Shown: positions 8,402 through 17,559, counted from the first letter of the stretch. The stretch: DNA of 64,000 bases from Plesiocystis pacifica SIR-1 (GCF_000170895.1 NZ_ABCS01000001.1:248001-312000); one strand, 5' to 3'. A program made the numbers and translations. Notes: generated by a model from the sequence alone, not told the origin.

Positions 8402-9211
8402 GTGAGCGTGAGCCAGATGACCCCGCGGCTCTCATTGGTGCTCGCGCTCACCTTCCTTGGCGGCTGTGGTGGGGCGCCCGAGACCAAGCCGGCGCCCGAT
8501 GCCCCCGCGTCCGTTCCGGATGGGGAGGCCGAGCAGACCGACCCGGACGCCGCCGCGCCCGCGATCGAGGCCGCCGACACTGGGGGCCCGGGGATCGGCG
8601 AGGCCGAGGCGGTCGACCCCGCCCTCGGCGAGGCCCTCGATCTCGAGGTCGACTTCCACCGCACCCGCACGGCGAGAGGACCCGGCTTTTGGGTCCTCGC
8701 CGAGCTCCACAACCCGGCGCCCGAGCCTGTCGGTGGCCTGCGCGTTCGGGTCGCCCTCGTCGACGCCCTGGGCACGGAGCTGCACGTCGTCGAGCACACC
8801 GAGCCGGGGGCGCTGGCGGCCGATGAGCGCCGCGCCGTCGCCGTGTTGGTGGCGGGCCCGGTGGTTCACGAGGAGCTCGTCATCGGCGCGAGCGCGCGGC
8901 CCTTCGTCGACGAGGCCGTCGGGGCGGCGCGCCTGGACGCGTCGCGCTTCGCCGCCCTCGAGCTCGATCACGACGAGGCCGCGCGCGCCGAGTTTGGCGG
9001 CTGGTTCGTGACCGGGCGAGTGACCAACGGGGGCGAGGGCGCGAGCGCGGGCGTCCGCGTCGAGGTCCGGGCCAAGGACGGGGACGATCGCCTGCTCGGC
9101 CTGGACTGGCTCGAGCTGGCGACCATCGATCCTGGCGAGACCCTCGAGTTCGACGTGGGCGGTCTGCGCTACGACGAGGCGCCCGAGCGCTTCGAGCTCG
9201 AGCTGCGCTGA
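8402..9211 (+). CDS. Lipoprotein with tandem immunoglobulin-like (FxLYD-type) domains
   Basis: The product begins with a lipoprotein signal ending LGGC (Cys near residue 22), followed by a Pro/Ala/Asp-rich linker to about residue 75. The rest has two similar stretches, FWVLAELHNPAPEPVGG and GGWFVTGRVTNGGEGASAG, each resembling the strand pattern of FxLYD-like domains (an exported beta-sandwich of unknown role). Starts at 8402 (GTG) or 8417 (ATG) both keep the signal. The gene is divergent from the protease, with about 160 bases between them for both promoters. Function unknown; likely periplasmic or outer-membrane attached. Confidence 0.7.
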   Translation: MSVSQMTPRLSLVLALTFLGGCGGAPETKPAPDAPASVPDGEAEQTDPDAAAPAIEAADTGGPGIGEAEAVDPALGEALDLEVDFHRTRTARGPGFWVLAELHNPAPEPVGGLRVRVALVDALGTELHVVEHTEPGALAADERRAVAVLVAGPVVHEELVIGASARPFVDEAVGAARLDASRFAALELDHDEAARAEFGGWFVTGRVTNGGEGASAGVRVEVRAKDGDDRLLGLDWLELATIDPGETLEFDVGGLRYDEAPERFELELR

Positions 9212-9547
9212 CCCGAGCTGGCGGGCCAAACACGCAGGCGAGCGTGCAGGGCTCGCGGCGGAGCTTCGAAGGCCCGCTGCGCTCGCCGCGGAGCTGCGCT
9301 GCGGGTCGCTCTCGGGACACGCGCGCGGACTTTTTTGCGGTGTCGAGAGAGCGCGAGCGGCCCCCACTGGAGGTGGGCCTCGGCGAGGCCGATGGGCCCG
9401 AGCGGGGCTTGGGCTGCGAAGTTCAACTGAACGCAACGGGGGATCTTCGCGAAGCGAATGTCGATGGCGCGGCGAGGCCGTCGAGCGGCCCTCGTAGCCT
9501 CGATGGCTCGGCGCCGCGGGGACCCGCGAGGGTGATACAATCACCCC
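9212..9547. other. Intergenic region, no gene seen
   Basis: These 336 bases separate two plus-strand genes. I see only GC-rich sequence with no start, domain or long palindrome. The promoter for the YeeE operon should be near its 3' end but has no clear boxes. Confidence 0.5.
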
Positions 9548-10156
9548 GTGGACTACCTGCCGTTTTGGCTCGGCGGAATCGCGCTGGCCGGTGTGGCCCT
9601 GTGGATGTGGATCCTCGAGGGCCGGACGCTCGGCGTCACCGGCCAGGTCACGCGCATCGTCGACGCGTTCGCGGATCCCGACGGGGAGGCCGAGGCCGTC
9701 GAGTTCTCCAAGCGCGATCCCAACGACGTGCTCGCGGCCCTCGCCGCGGCGACGGCCGCCGAGCTCGGGGTCGATCTCGACGCGCCCAAGCACGACGACT
9801 CGGCCGGCTCGCGCCTGGACATGCAGCGCCACGTGCCCTTGCCCAGCCGCATCCTGTTCTTGCTGTTCATCGTCCTGGGCTCGCTGACCGGGGGCTTGCT
9901 CGACGGCAGCTTCGAGGGCGTGCGGACCTCGCTGGCCGAGGGGCACGCGGCCTTCATCGGCACCGGCTGGCAGAGCTGGCTGCTGCTGCTCGGCGGCGGC
10001 GTGGCGGTGGGCTTCGGCACGCGCATGTCGGGGGGCTGCACCTCGGGCCACGGCCTCAGCGGCTGCTCGCGCATCGTGCCGCGCAGCATCGTCGCAACCA
10101 TGACCTTCCTGGGCACCGCGGTGCTGTTCACCCTCGTGACCAAGGCCTTGATGTGA
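9548..10156 (+). CDS. YeeE/YedE (sulfur transport) family membrane protein, N-terminal half
   Basis: The 202-residue protein has hydrophobic helices at about 5-22, 100-120, 140-158 and 180-200, and the family signature GFGTRMSGGCTSGHGLSG (about residues 157-174). The Cys of GGCTSGHG is the conserved residue thought to handle thiosulfate or sulfane sulfur in YeeE/YedE transporters. A hydrophilic insertion of roughly 65 residues (about 30-95) follows the first helix, longer than usual. The gene overlaps the next by 4 bases (GTG start inside ATGTGA), so the two are translated together; together they make one split transporter, as in the PmpA/PmpB type. Role: import of thiosulfate or related sulfur, or handling of persulfide. 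Confidence 0.85.
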   Translation: MDYLPFWLGGIALAGVALWMWILEGRTLGVTGQVTRIVDAFADPDGEAEAVEFSKRDPNDVLAALAAATAAELGVDLDAPKHDDSAGSRLDMQRHVPLPSRILFLLFIVLGSLTGGLLDGSFEGVRTSLAEGHAAFIGTGWQSWLLLLGGGVAVGFGTRMSGGCTSGHGLSGCSRIVPRSIVATMTFLGTAVLFTLVTKALM

Positions 10157-10593
10157 ACTACCGAACCAAGACCATCGTCCGCGGGTTCCGCTTCGCCGTC
10201 CCGGCCTTCTTATTGGGCCTGGTGCTGCACTTCACCGGCTTCACCAACTTCGACGAGGTCCACAAAATGTTCGGCCTCGAGGACTGGCGCTTGTTCCTGA
10301 CCTTCGGCGTCGCCGTGGTCTTGACCATGGTCGGCGTGCACTCGGTGCGCGCCAAGGAGCGCGCCCGCCTGCCCCGCGGGACGATGCACCCCGGCATCCT
10401 CCCGGGCGCCGCGCTCTTTGGCGTCGGCTGGGCGCTGACCGGCGCGTGCCCGGGGGTCGTGTTCGCGCAGCTCGGGGAGGGCCAGCTCATGGCGCTGATC
10501 TCTCTCGTCGGCATCTTCATCGGGAACGCCATCTACTCCGTCGCCCACCGCCGCTGGTTTCGGTGGGACACCGGGAGCTGTGAAGCAGGATGA
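10153..10593 (+). CDS. YeeE/YedE family membrane protein, C-terminal half
   Basis: The GTG start at 10153 overlaps the stop of the preceding YeeE gene in the sequence ATGTGA, giving translational coupling. The 146-residue product has four hydrophobic segments and the second-half signature FGVGWALTGACPGVVFAQLG, whose Cys in GACPG pairs with that of the first half in full-length YeeE. The two proteins are expected to form one inner-membrane channel for a sulfur species. The stop codon overlaps the next start (ATGA), so a third small Cys-containing protein is made from the same transcript. Confidence 0.85.
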   Translation: MNYRTKTIVRGFRFAVPAFLLGLVLHFTGFTNFDEVHKMFGLEDWRLFLTFGVAVVLTMVGVHSVRAKERARLPRGTMHPGILPGAALFGVGWALTGACPGVVFAQLGEGQLMALISLVGIFIGNAIYSVAHRRWFRWDTGSCEAG

Positions 10594-10802
10594 GTCAGTC
10601 GTCGGCCTCCGAGACCACCGCCGGTCCTTGCCCGCACATGCGCAGCTGTCGGCTGTTTCCGATCTTGTCGGCGAGCAACGCCCTCGACTACTGGGTCGGC
10701 GTGTACTGCAAGGGCGAGTTCACCAAGTGCGCGCGCCATGATCGCTTGACCCGGGGGCTGACCGTGGCGCCCAACCTGCTGCCCAACGGCAAGAAGATCT
10801 AG
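10590..10802 (+). CDS. Small four-cysteine protein coupled to the YeeE pair
   Basis: The 70-residue product starts at an ATG overlapping the YeeE stop (ATGA). It has four Cys in the arrangement C-x5-C (PCPHMRSCRLF, where the first Cys precedes Pro) and, after about 20 residues, YCKGEFTKCAR. It has no signal peptide and is soluble. The spacing could bind a metal or an Fe-S cluster or carry sulfur; given the cotranscribed sulfur transporter, a sulfur-relay or sensor role is an inference only. Its stop overlaps the stop region of the convergent gene by 4 bases. Confidence 0.65.
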   Translation: MSQSSASETTAGPCPHMRSCRLFPILSASNALDYWVGVYCKGEFTKCARHDRLTRGLTVAPNLLPNGKKI

Positions 10803-11587
10803 CTGGCTTTGGGCGTGGCGCGGGCGAGGGCGCGGGCCTTCGCGTAGTTCTGGGCGATGGTCGAGATGGCCTGCATGGCGCCGTCGAGCTCGCGGGCGCG
10901 GGCGTCGACGCGGGCGCGGTAGACCTGCCGCGCGACGATCCACGCGCCGACGCAGGCGGCCGCGGTCAGGGGCAGGGCCAGCGCGAGGGCGAGGGAGGTC
11001 GAGAGCGCGGCCAGGGGCAAGGTCGAGAGCAGGGCGCCGCCAGAGCCCGAGCCGGCGGCCGCCCCAAATACGCCGCGCACGAGGTGGTCGAGCTTCTCCT
11101 CGATGCGCACGCGCGTGCGCCCCCCGTGGGGGACGACGGTCAGGGCGATGGTCCGCGACCACCGGGGCCCGGCGGGGCCGTGCTTGGGCAGGGCCGTCCA
11201 GGTCAGCGAGCGGCCAATGAGCGACGCCACACCGAGCTCGCCGGTGTGGCGTCGAATGGCCTCGATCACGTACTCGTAGGCCCGCACGGGGATCTCACCG
11301 TCGAGCACGACCTCGAGCACCAGGGTGCGAGGCGCGCCAAGTGTGGGAGTCGCGCGCTCGCGTCCCGCCTGGCGCAGGGCCATCTCCCCGGCCGCCCGGC
11401 GGACGAAGCTGGCGTCGATGCCCGCGACCGCGGCGGCCTCCTCGAGCTCCCCGACGCTCATGCGCCGGGCGTCGCTGGCGAGGCGCTGGAGCTCCGCGGC
11501 CCGCTCGAGAATATGCGCCGCTTCGGACTCCTGGAAGCGGGGGTCGTGGGGGCCCGTCAGTGGGGTCAGCATGCCAGCTGGCTGCAA
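10799..11587 (-). CDS. Membrane-anchored protein of unknown function
   Basis: The 262-residue product has a helical N-terminal region rich in Ala, Glu and Arg (about residues 15-75, containing RRMSVGELEEAAAVAGID), then a mixed alpha/beta region (about 85-165) and two adjoining hydrophobic segments near 180-220, followed by a charged C-terminal helix. I do not recognise the family; the N-terminal pattern resembles short domains that precede polyketide-cyclase-like or SHOCT regions in myxobacterial proteins. The gene is convergent with the YeeE operon and divergent from the ion-channel gene. Confidence 0.6.
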   Translation of the reverse strand: MQPAGMLTPLTGPHDPRFQESEAAHILERAAELQRLASDARRMSVGELEEAAAVAGIDASFVRRAAGEMALRQAGRERATPTLGAPRTLVLEVVLDGEIPVRAYEYVIEAIRRHTGELGVASLIGRSLTWTALPKHGPAGPRWSRTIALTVVPHGGRTRVRIEEKLDHLVRGVFGAAAGSGSGGALLSTLPLAALSTSLALALALPLTAAACVGAWIVARQVYRARVDARARELDGAMQAISTIAQNYAKARALARATPKAS

Positions 11588-11706
11588 CGCGGGCGAGGCC
11601 GGTGGCGATCTGAATTCCGCGCAGATTGGCGCTCGGGTCCGCTCTGGACCCGGCGGCGCGATTCTGGGCCCAGGTCGGCGGCGCTTCCCATGTATGCTCC
11701 TTCGCG

Positions 11707-14640
11707 GTGTCTCCGGAGCAGCGAGCCTCGCGCGTGTTTCCCTGGGTGGCGCGCTTTTTGGGCCGCGTCGAGGTCCGGCTCGTGCTCTCGGTGGCGATCA
11801 TCATCAGCCTCCTGCCCTTCGACTGGGCGGCGGCTTACGACCCGCTCTTCCTCGGCCTGTTCGGTCTGGAGTTCATCGCCCGGGCCCTGCTGATCTTCCG
11901 CGGCGAGGACCTCTACACCCACGGCAACAAGACCGGGGTGACGCCGACGGAGGCCGAGATCCAAGAGCGGCGCGGGTGGCAGGTCCCCCGGCCTCTGACC
12001 CTGGCGCTGCTGTTCTTTGATCTCCTGGCGCTGATGTCCTTTTTGCCCTCGCTGATCTCGGGCATCGAGGACACGCGCTGGCTGCGGCTGTTTCGGCTGT
12101 CGCGCATGCTCTTGCTGATCAGCTACTGGGCGCCGCTGGTCCGCGACGTGTGGGCGGTGCTCTCGCGCCGCGAGCGGCTGCGCCAGGTCGTGCTCATGGG
12201 CTTCATCGTCCTGGCCCTGAGCTTCGCCGGCGCGGTGGTCATCGATCAGCTCAACGTGGCGGACCAAAACGTCGTCGACTTCACCGGCGACGACGAGATT
12301 GACTCGCGCGACGAGGGCTTTTGGATCCACCTGTGGTGGGCCTTTCGCCAGATCCAGGACCCAGGCAACATGCTGCCCAGCCCGGGCGAGCCGGCCTCGG
12401 TGCTAGTCAGCGTGGCGCTGACCATCGTCGGCCTGTTCATGGTGTCGTTCCTGATCGGTCTCGGGACCGACGTCGTCCGCGAGCTCATGGAGCTCTCGCG
12501 CCTGCGCCCGCCGGAGCTCAAGGGCCACACGATCATCGTCAACATCGATCTGTCGACGCAGCAGCTGCTCCACGAGCTGCTGCGCTACTCCCAGAAGTTG
12601 GTGCCCGAGGGCCGGCTCTCGCTGCACTGGCTGGAGGAGCTGCTGCGCAATACCCGGCGCGGGATCCGGAGCGCGCGCTACCTCGTGGTCGGGCGCAGCC
12701 CCGACCCTCCCGACTTTCTGCGCCAGCCCGAGCTCGCGCGCATCGTCTACCGCCAGGGCCACGTCGACGACGAGACCTTCCTGGTCCGCACGGACGTCGC
12801 CGACGCCCAGCGCATGGTCCTGCTCGCGGACCTCGGGGTCGAGGACCCCGACGCCGAGACCATCCAGGCCCTGCTCACGGTGACCGAGAGCCTGCGCGAG
12901 GCCGACAGCGATCCGAACCGTCAACGGCCCACGCGCAAGCGCCTGCTGATCGCCGAGATCCTCGACGAGAGCAACGTCCCGGCCGCCCGCGCGGCGATCA
13001 ACGGGGTCGACAGCGAGGACGATGGCTCGGCGACGCGGGCCTTCGTGGTCCCCAGCGAGCGCCTGATCGCGCTGTTCATCGCCTGCATCACCCGCCGCCC
13101 GGGCGCCGGTCGCTTGCTCGAAGAGCTGCTGACCAGCCACGGCCACGAGCTCTACACCCTGTTCTTCAGCCTGCCCGGCCTCGGCTACGTGCGCGAGGGC
13201 AACCCCGACCTGCCCGAGGACCCCGGCGCGATCATGGGCGAGCTGATCCGGCGAGCCCGCTCGCTGCCCTCGGGGCGGCGGGTCGTGCCCGTGGGCATCC
13301 TGCTCGAGACCAGCGACGACGAGGAGGCCCGGGTCCACATCAACCCCGAGCCGAGCTTCGTCGGGCTGGGCGCGTCGACCCTCGACAACGGCGGGGGCAG
13401 GGGCGTGTCGCTGACCGGGGTGCCCACGGTCAGCGAGGTCGAGCTCCTCGAGCAGGGCGCGCTCGGGAGCGTCGAGCCCCACGAGGACACGGCCCTCGAC
13501 CGCTCGGGGCGCTTCGCCCAGGACGAGGACGAGTCGCCCTCGGCCGCGTCGAGCTTGACCTCGGCGGCCACGGTCCAGGTCCCGCGCTGTCTGGGCTTCG
13601 TGGCCATCGCCGACACCTTCGACGGCGTGCGCGAGCTGGCCGAGGACCTCTACGACCGCCCGCGCGAGGCCATCCCCAGCGATCCGGCCGGCGCCCCCTC
13701 GCTGCCCAACTTCGTCCAGTCCGAGATCACGCCCCTGCGCCGGGTGCTCGTGTGCGGCTTCCGCAGCGGCACGGTGAGCATGGTCGAGGCGCTGATCCAG
13801 GCCGAGCCCGAGGCCAAGCTGCTGATCATGGTCGCCTCGGAGGAGGCCCGGGCCGCGGCCTGGGACGACTTCGACGCGCACACGCGCCTGGTCGAGCGCG
13901 GGCTGCTAGGCGGCGAGCACGGCCGCTTCGTGCCCCGACGCAAGCGCCCCTGGGCCCTCGAGTGGGTTGAGAACGGGGCCCCCGTCGAGAAGGTGATCGA
14001 GCGCGAGGCCTCCGACGAGCCGCACATCCGCATCGTCACCGGCGACTGGAGCTCCTCGCGTCGGCTGACCAAGCTGCCCGAGGGCTTTGGCCACGTCGAG
14101 ACCGTCGACGCGGTGATCTTGATCTCCAGCGAGCACTCCGGCTCCGACGCGCGCACGGCCAAGACGCTGATGAAGATCGAGACCCTGACCCAAAAGCCGC
14201 GCATCGTCGCCGAGGTCCTCGACGTCGAGCTGGCTCGCCGGCTGCGGCGGCGCACGGCGGCCAACAAGGGCGGCCGCATCCGCGTCTACTCCATCCAGGA
14301 GCTCCGAGCCTTCTTCATGTTCCAGTCCGTGGTCGTGCCCGCCTTCGACCTGGTCTACGCCGAGCTCATGGGCCCCTGGGGCCAGAGCTTCGTGCAGCTG
14401 CGGCCCGATCCGGGGGCGAAGCTCGAGGGCACGTGCACCTTCGAAGAGCTCGCCAACTGCCTGTCGATGCGCGACCAGGTGCTGTGCGGTGTCGAGCTCC
14501 GCGGCGACAACGGCCAGAGCACCACGCTGCACGTGGCGAGCGGCGGCGAGCACCACGGCGACCGCATCGATCTGGCCCGGGTGGCGGGGGTTTGGGTGAT
14601 CGCGCGCGATCATGCCCAGCCCATCCGCGAGCGGGCCTGA
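11707..14640 (+). CDS. Castor/Pollux-like ion channel with RCK (TrkA-N/C) domains
   Basis: I take the GTG at 11707 as start because the upstream in-frame extension begins with TTG and has no protein character. The 977-residue protein has membrane helices at about 17-35, 95-112, 150-175 and 222-245. Between the last two lies a pore-like segment (HLWWAFRQIQDPGN) resembling the filter region of plant CASTOR/POLLUX channels, where ADSGN occurs. Two large RCK-type Rossmann units follow (about 260-480 and 640-900), the first opening HTIIVNIDL and the second RRVLVCGFRSG. In this family, cytoplasmic RCK domains gate potassium or calcium flow. Between the two units is an acidic low-complexity loop near 590-620. 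Ion selectivity cannot be read from the sequence. Confidence 0.8.
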   Translation: MSPEQRASRVFPWVARFLGRVEVRLVLSVAIIISLLPFDWAAAYDPLFLGLFGLEFIARALLIFRGEDLYTHGNKTGVTPTEAEIQERRGWQVPRPLTLALLFFDLLALMSFLPSLISGIEDTRWLRLFRLSRMLLLISYWAPLVRDVWAVLSRRERLRQVVLMGFIVLALSFAGAVVIDQLNVADQNVVDFTGDDEIDSRDEGFWIHLWWAFRQIQDPGNMLPSPGEPASVLVSVALTIVGLFMVSFLIGLGTDVVRELMELSRLRPPELKGHTIIVNIDLSTQQLLHELLRYSQKLVPEGRLSLHWLEELLRNTRRGIRSARYLVVGRSPDPPDFLRQPELARIVYRQGHVDDETFLVRTDVADAQRMVLLADLGVEDPDAETIQALLTVTESLREADSDPNRQRPTRKRLLIAEILDESNVPAARAAINGVDSEDDGSATRAFVVPSERLIALFIACITRRPGAGRLLEELLTSHGHELYTLFFSLPGLGYVREGNPDLPEDPGAIMGELIRRARSLPSGRRVVPVGILLETSDDEEARVHINPEPSFVGLGASTLDNGGGRGVSLTGVPTVSEVELLEQGALGSVEPHEDTALDRSGRFAQDEDESPSAASSLTSAATVQVPRCLGFVAIADTFDGVRELAEDLYDRPREAIPSDPAGAPSLPNFVQSEITPLRRVLVCGFRSGTVSMVEALIQAEPEAKLLIMVASEEARAAAWDDFDAHTRLVERGLLGGEHGRFVPRRKRPWALEWVENGAPVEKVIEREASDEPHIRIVTGDWSSSRRLTKLPEGFGHVETVDAVILISSEHSGSDARTAKTLMKIETLTQKPRIVAEVLDVELARRLRRRTAANKGGRIRVYSIQELRAFFMFQSVVVPAFDLVYAELMGPWGQSFVQLRPDPGAKLEGTCTFEELANCLSMRDQVLCGVELRGDNGQSTTLHVASGGEHHGDRIDLARVAGVWVIARDHAQPIRERA

Positions 14641-14968
14641 GGGGGGTGGAATCCTGGAGTGGGCGCTCGCCACGCGCAGCGTTTGGCGCAGCCAACGGCG
14701 TCACGAAGGGACAGAAAAATCGTCGAATGTGGCGAAGTTCGCATGCGCGCGGGTGTGGTCGAGCGGTCTCTCTTTTTCCCATGAAGCTGCGCCGGGATCG
14801 CAGTTTCGGTCGTGCCGCCCCTGACCCAAGGGCCACGCAGATGTCCCGCCGATCAGGAAGAAACTGTGTGTAGCGTCTCTACATGAGCGAATTCGCGGAG
14901 AAGATTTCATCCGTGGTGCGCTGACTTGTTCTGGCGGCCGTGGGTCTCGCGCTGTACCTTCCTGCGCG
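14641..14968. other. Intergenic region, no gene seen
   Basis: These 328 bases between two plus-strand genes contain lower-GC stretches (around 14700-14780 and 14860-14915) that probably hold the promoter of the following gene. I see no domain, RNA gene or long repeat. Confidence 0.45.
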
Positions 14969-15472
14969 ATGGCGATCGCGGCCACCACACCGGTGCTCTG
15001 GCACACGCGAGAATTCATCGGTGACGTGCTCCTCGAGTCGAACGATGAGCACTTCCCGCTGATGCTCGCGCGGACTGTGGGACCCGCGCGGCCCTCGGAG
15101 GTGCTCCGCGTCATCCGCGAGTTCGACGACGCGAGCGCGCGGGCGCGCGCAGAGGGGCGGACTCTGGTCACGATCCTCGACGCGAGCCAGGGCGTGGTCC
15201 CCGATCAGCTCAACCGCGACATCTTGATGGACTGGCTGATCAGCAAGCGCGACGTCGCCGCGTCTCGCAGCCCTCGCATCTTCGTCGTCGCACCGGACAC
15301 CCTGGTCCGCGGCTTCATCGCGTCGCTGCGCTGGACCGCCGGGCGGAACGTCTGCGTCGACACCGTGCCGACCATCGAGGCTGCCATCGAGCGCGCCTGC
15401 GCGGCGCTCGAGCACGCCAGGGAAGCCATCCCCGAGGTGCTCGCTCAGGCCCGCGCACAAAGCCCTCGCTAG
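14969..15472 (+). CDS. STAS-like or receiver-like small protein of unknown function
   Basis: The 167-residue soluble protein alternates strands and helices: a strand (DEHFPLMLARTV), a helix (PSEVLRVIREFDDASARARAEG), a strand ending in a turn (TLVTILDASQG), a helix, a strand (RIFVVAPD) and a final helix. This order resembles STAS-type anti-sigma antagonist folds that are common as stand-alone proteins in myxobacteria, but the usual phosphorylatable Ser region is not obvious. No signal peptide or membrane helix. A decayed fragment of another gene follows directly after its stop. Confidence 0.6.
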   Translation: MAIAATTPVLWHTREFIGDVLLESNDEHFPLMLARTVGPARPSEVLRVIREFDDASARARAEGRTLVTILDASQGVVPDQLNRDILMDWLISKRDVAASRSPRIFVVAPDTLVRGFIASLRWTAGRNVCVDTVPTIEAAIERACAALEHAREAIPEVLAQARAQSPR

Positions 15473-15699
15473 GGACCATCGACGGCGGGAGCGAGCTGTT
15501 CGGCTCCGGCACCGAGCTCGGCTCCGATCGCCGCGCCGAGCACGGCTTCGCGGCCCTGTCCGAGTTCGACGCGGACGGTGACGTCGACGCCGACGACCCC
15601 CGCTTTGCCGAGCTGATGCTGTGGCGAGACTGGGACGCCGACCGCCGCTCGACCCCCGACGAACTCGAGCCCTCACCGGAGGCATCCAAGTGGCCGTGA
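15472..15699 (+). pseudogene. Remnant of a secreted EF-hand-like (calcium-binding) protein
   Basis: Reading from 15472, 75 codons without a start end at TGA 15697-15699. They give the sequence TIDGGSELFGSGTELG, then GFAALSEFDADGDVDADDP, then LWRDWDADRRSTPDEL. These are the recognisable tail blocks of myxobacterial proteins with EF-hand-like DxDGDxxxDxxD repeats, in which GSELFG precedes GFxALxExDxDGDG. The part upstream is missing: the frame runs straight into the stop of the preceding, unrelated gene. Some acidic positions are replaced (DADRRST for DxDxxGxS), in keeping with decay. Confidence 0.6.
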
Positions 15700-15721
15700 A
15701 TAACCGCTGGGCGGGCTTTCG

Positions 15722-16987
15722 CTAGGCGAGCTCTCGCCGGGCGAACTCGCGGCGCAGCTTGGTCAGCGCGCGCTCTTGGAGCTGGCGGATGCGCTCGCGC
15801 GACAGCGAGTGACGCTCGCCGAGCTGACGCAGGGTCATGGGCTCGAAGTCCACGGACTCGGCCTCGCTCGTGGCGATGCCGTAGCGGCGCTTGAGGATGT
15901 CCAGCTCGATGGGCTGGAGGTTGTAGAGGGCGTCGCGCAGGTGCTCGTTGAGCGCCTGGTGCTCGAGGATGTCGGCGGCGACGGGGACGCTGGCGTCCTC
16001 GAGGCGGTCGAGGAGGCCGCGGGCGTCGTCGTCGTGGCTCGGGGCGTCGAGGCTGACGGTCGGGTCGAGGGTCAGCTTGCTGAGCTTGCGGACGCGGGTC
16101 TTGCTCAGGCCGGCGGCCTGAGCGAGCTGCTCGGGCGTGGGCGTCTCGCCGGTCTTGGCCTCGAGCTCGCGGGTCACCCGGCGCAGGCGCTGGAGGTCGG
16201 CGGACACGTGGGCGGGCAGGCGGACGGTGCGGCCCTTGTTGGCGAGGGCGCGGTTGATGGCGTGCCGGATCCACCACGTGGCGTAGGTGGAGAAGCGGTA
16301 GCCGCGGGTCGGGTCGAAGCGATCGACGGCCTTCATCAGCCCGAGGTTGCCCTCCTGGACCAGGTCCTGGAGCGGCATCAGCCCGTGGTCGAAGCGGCGG
16401 GCGATGGTCACGACCAGCCGCAGGTTGGCCTTGACGAACTTGTTCTTGGACCAGCGCAGGGCGTGGCCGCTGGACCGAACCTTTTGGACGTAGCGCGCGA
16501 AGGGTCGGCTGCCCTTGGGCGGGTAGCTGACCTCGAGGGCGACGCCCTCGCGGCGGTGGGCGTCGATGGCCTCGAGGTCGGCGGCGACGCAGTCCGAGTA
16601 GTTGCCGTCGAGGTCGAGGGCAGCCATGGCCTCGGCGACCGCCTGCTGCGCATGCTCGAAGGCCTCGCGGTTGGCCTTGGTCTCGCGGTCGCGGTAGGCC
16701 CGCGAGGCGAGCCGCAGCTCGGAGAAGGCGGCGACGGGCAGGCCCTCGACCTCTCCCTCGCGCAGCTTGTCCTCGACGACGTCGGCGATGGCGGCGGCGA
16801 AGGGGGTGTAGGAGAGGAGGGCGCGCCAGTGGGTGAGGCGGCGATCGCTGATCTCCGTGGCCAGGTTGAGCTCCTGCTCGGGGGTCAGGACGTCGACTTT
16901 GGACACCGTGCTGAGGTAGGCGCCGAGGGGAGACTCCGACTTGCGGACGGGGCGGCGTTTGCTCGAGCTCTCGTTGGGTGTGGCCAT
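15722..16987 (-). CDS. Sigma-70 family RNA polymerase sigma factor (RpoD/RpoH/RpoS-like)
   Basis: The ATG at 16987 is preceded by GAGAGG, a fair ribosome-binding site, and begins MATPNESS. The 421-residue protein has region 1.2 (SPLGAYLSTVSKVDVLTPEQE), a helical insertion, region 2 with the core-binding and minus-10 segments (VKANLRLVVTIARRF, LQEGNLGLMKAVDRFDP preceded by DLV, and FSTYATWWIRHAINRA), region 3 (RLPAHVSADLQRLRR) and region 4 with the minus-35 helix-turn-helix (TLRQLGERHSLSRERIRQ). It directs RNA polymerase to an alternative promoter set. Myxobacteria carry several such factors (SigB/SigC type in Myxococcus) acting in stress and development; which one this equals cannot be told by eye. 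Confidence 0.92.
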   Translation of the reverse strand: MATPNESSSKRRPVRKSESPLGAYLSTVSKVDVLTPEQELNLATEISDRRLTHWRALLSYTPFAAAIADVVEDKLREGEVEGLPVAAFSELRLASRAYRDRETKANREAFEHAQQAVAEAMAALDLDGNYSDCVAADLEAIDAHRREGVALEVSYPPKGSRPFARYVQKVRSSGHALRWSKNKFVKANLRLVVTIARRFDHGLMPLQDLVQEGNLGLMKAVDRFDPTRGYRFSTYATWWIRHAINRALANKGRTVRLPAHVSADLQRLRRVTRELEAKTGETPTPEQLAQAAGLSKTRVRKLSKLTLDPTVSLDAPSHDDDARGLLDRLEDASVPVAADILEHQALNEHLRDALYNLQPIELDILKRRYGIATSEAESVDFEPMTLRQLGERHSLSRERIRQLQERALTKLRREFARRELA

Positions 16988-17559
16988 GACCGATCCTCTC
17001 TGGGTGCGAGTACGAAAAGAATCCAAGTTTCGTTTCGGGGGGTGGAGATTCGGGACAGTAGGGCTATGCTCCCGATGCGGCGGTCGGCTCGGCCTCGCGC
17101 CTCTTCTCCCCCCTGTGGGTCGATGGAGATGCATGAATCGGGCCGAGACGCACTCCCTGGCTAGTTTACGTAGTTCAACCCAGCGGCCCATGGCCCGGAC
17201 CCAGGAGGATCTGCGCGGACTCCAGCCTCGACACTGATGATTTCACTGATGACAGTCGTTGGCAGGCGCAGGCTTTGCTGCGCTCTGCCCCAATCTGGTC
17301 CGATCGGGTGCTGCGAGTGACAAATGACGGCGCTTTGAGGCGCAAATTGTGGCGCGAGGGGACAGGCTGGTCGACCGGACGGGAGGACCTGCGTGGCGGC
17401 GTCTGTAGCCATCGATCGACCGCGACTCGGACCTTCGTGGGGACAAGGGCGCGAGATTGCGACGAGACAAAGCGCGCGTGGACGGGGCTCGCTACCCCAG
17501 TGTCCTGTGATCCCCCGCGCACGTGGAGCGAGGCCGCGCGCCTTTGGTAGAGTGAGGCG
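16988..17559. other. Intergenic region between divergent genes, no gene seen
   Basis: These 572 bases lie between the sigma factor and the PpiC-like gene. There is a direct repeat ACTGATGA at about 17231 and 17245 and several short GC-rich palindromes, but no recognisable coding frame or RNA gene. It presumably carries two divergent promoters. Confidence 0.45.
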
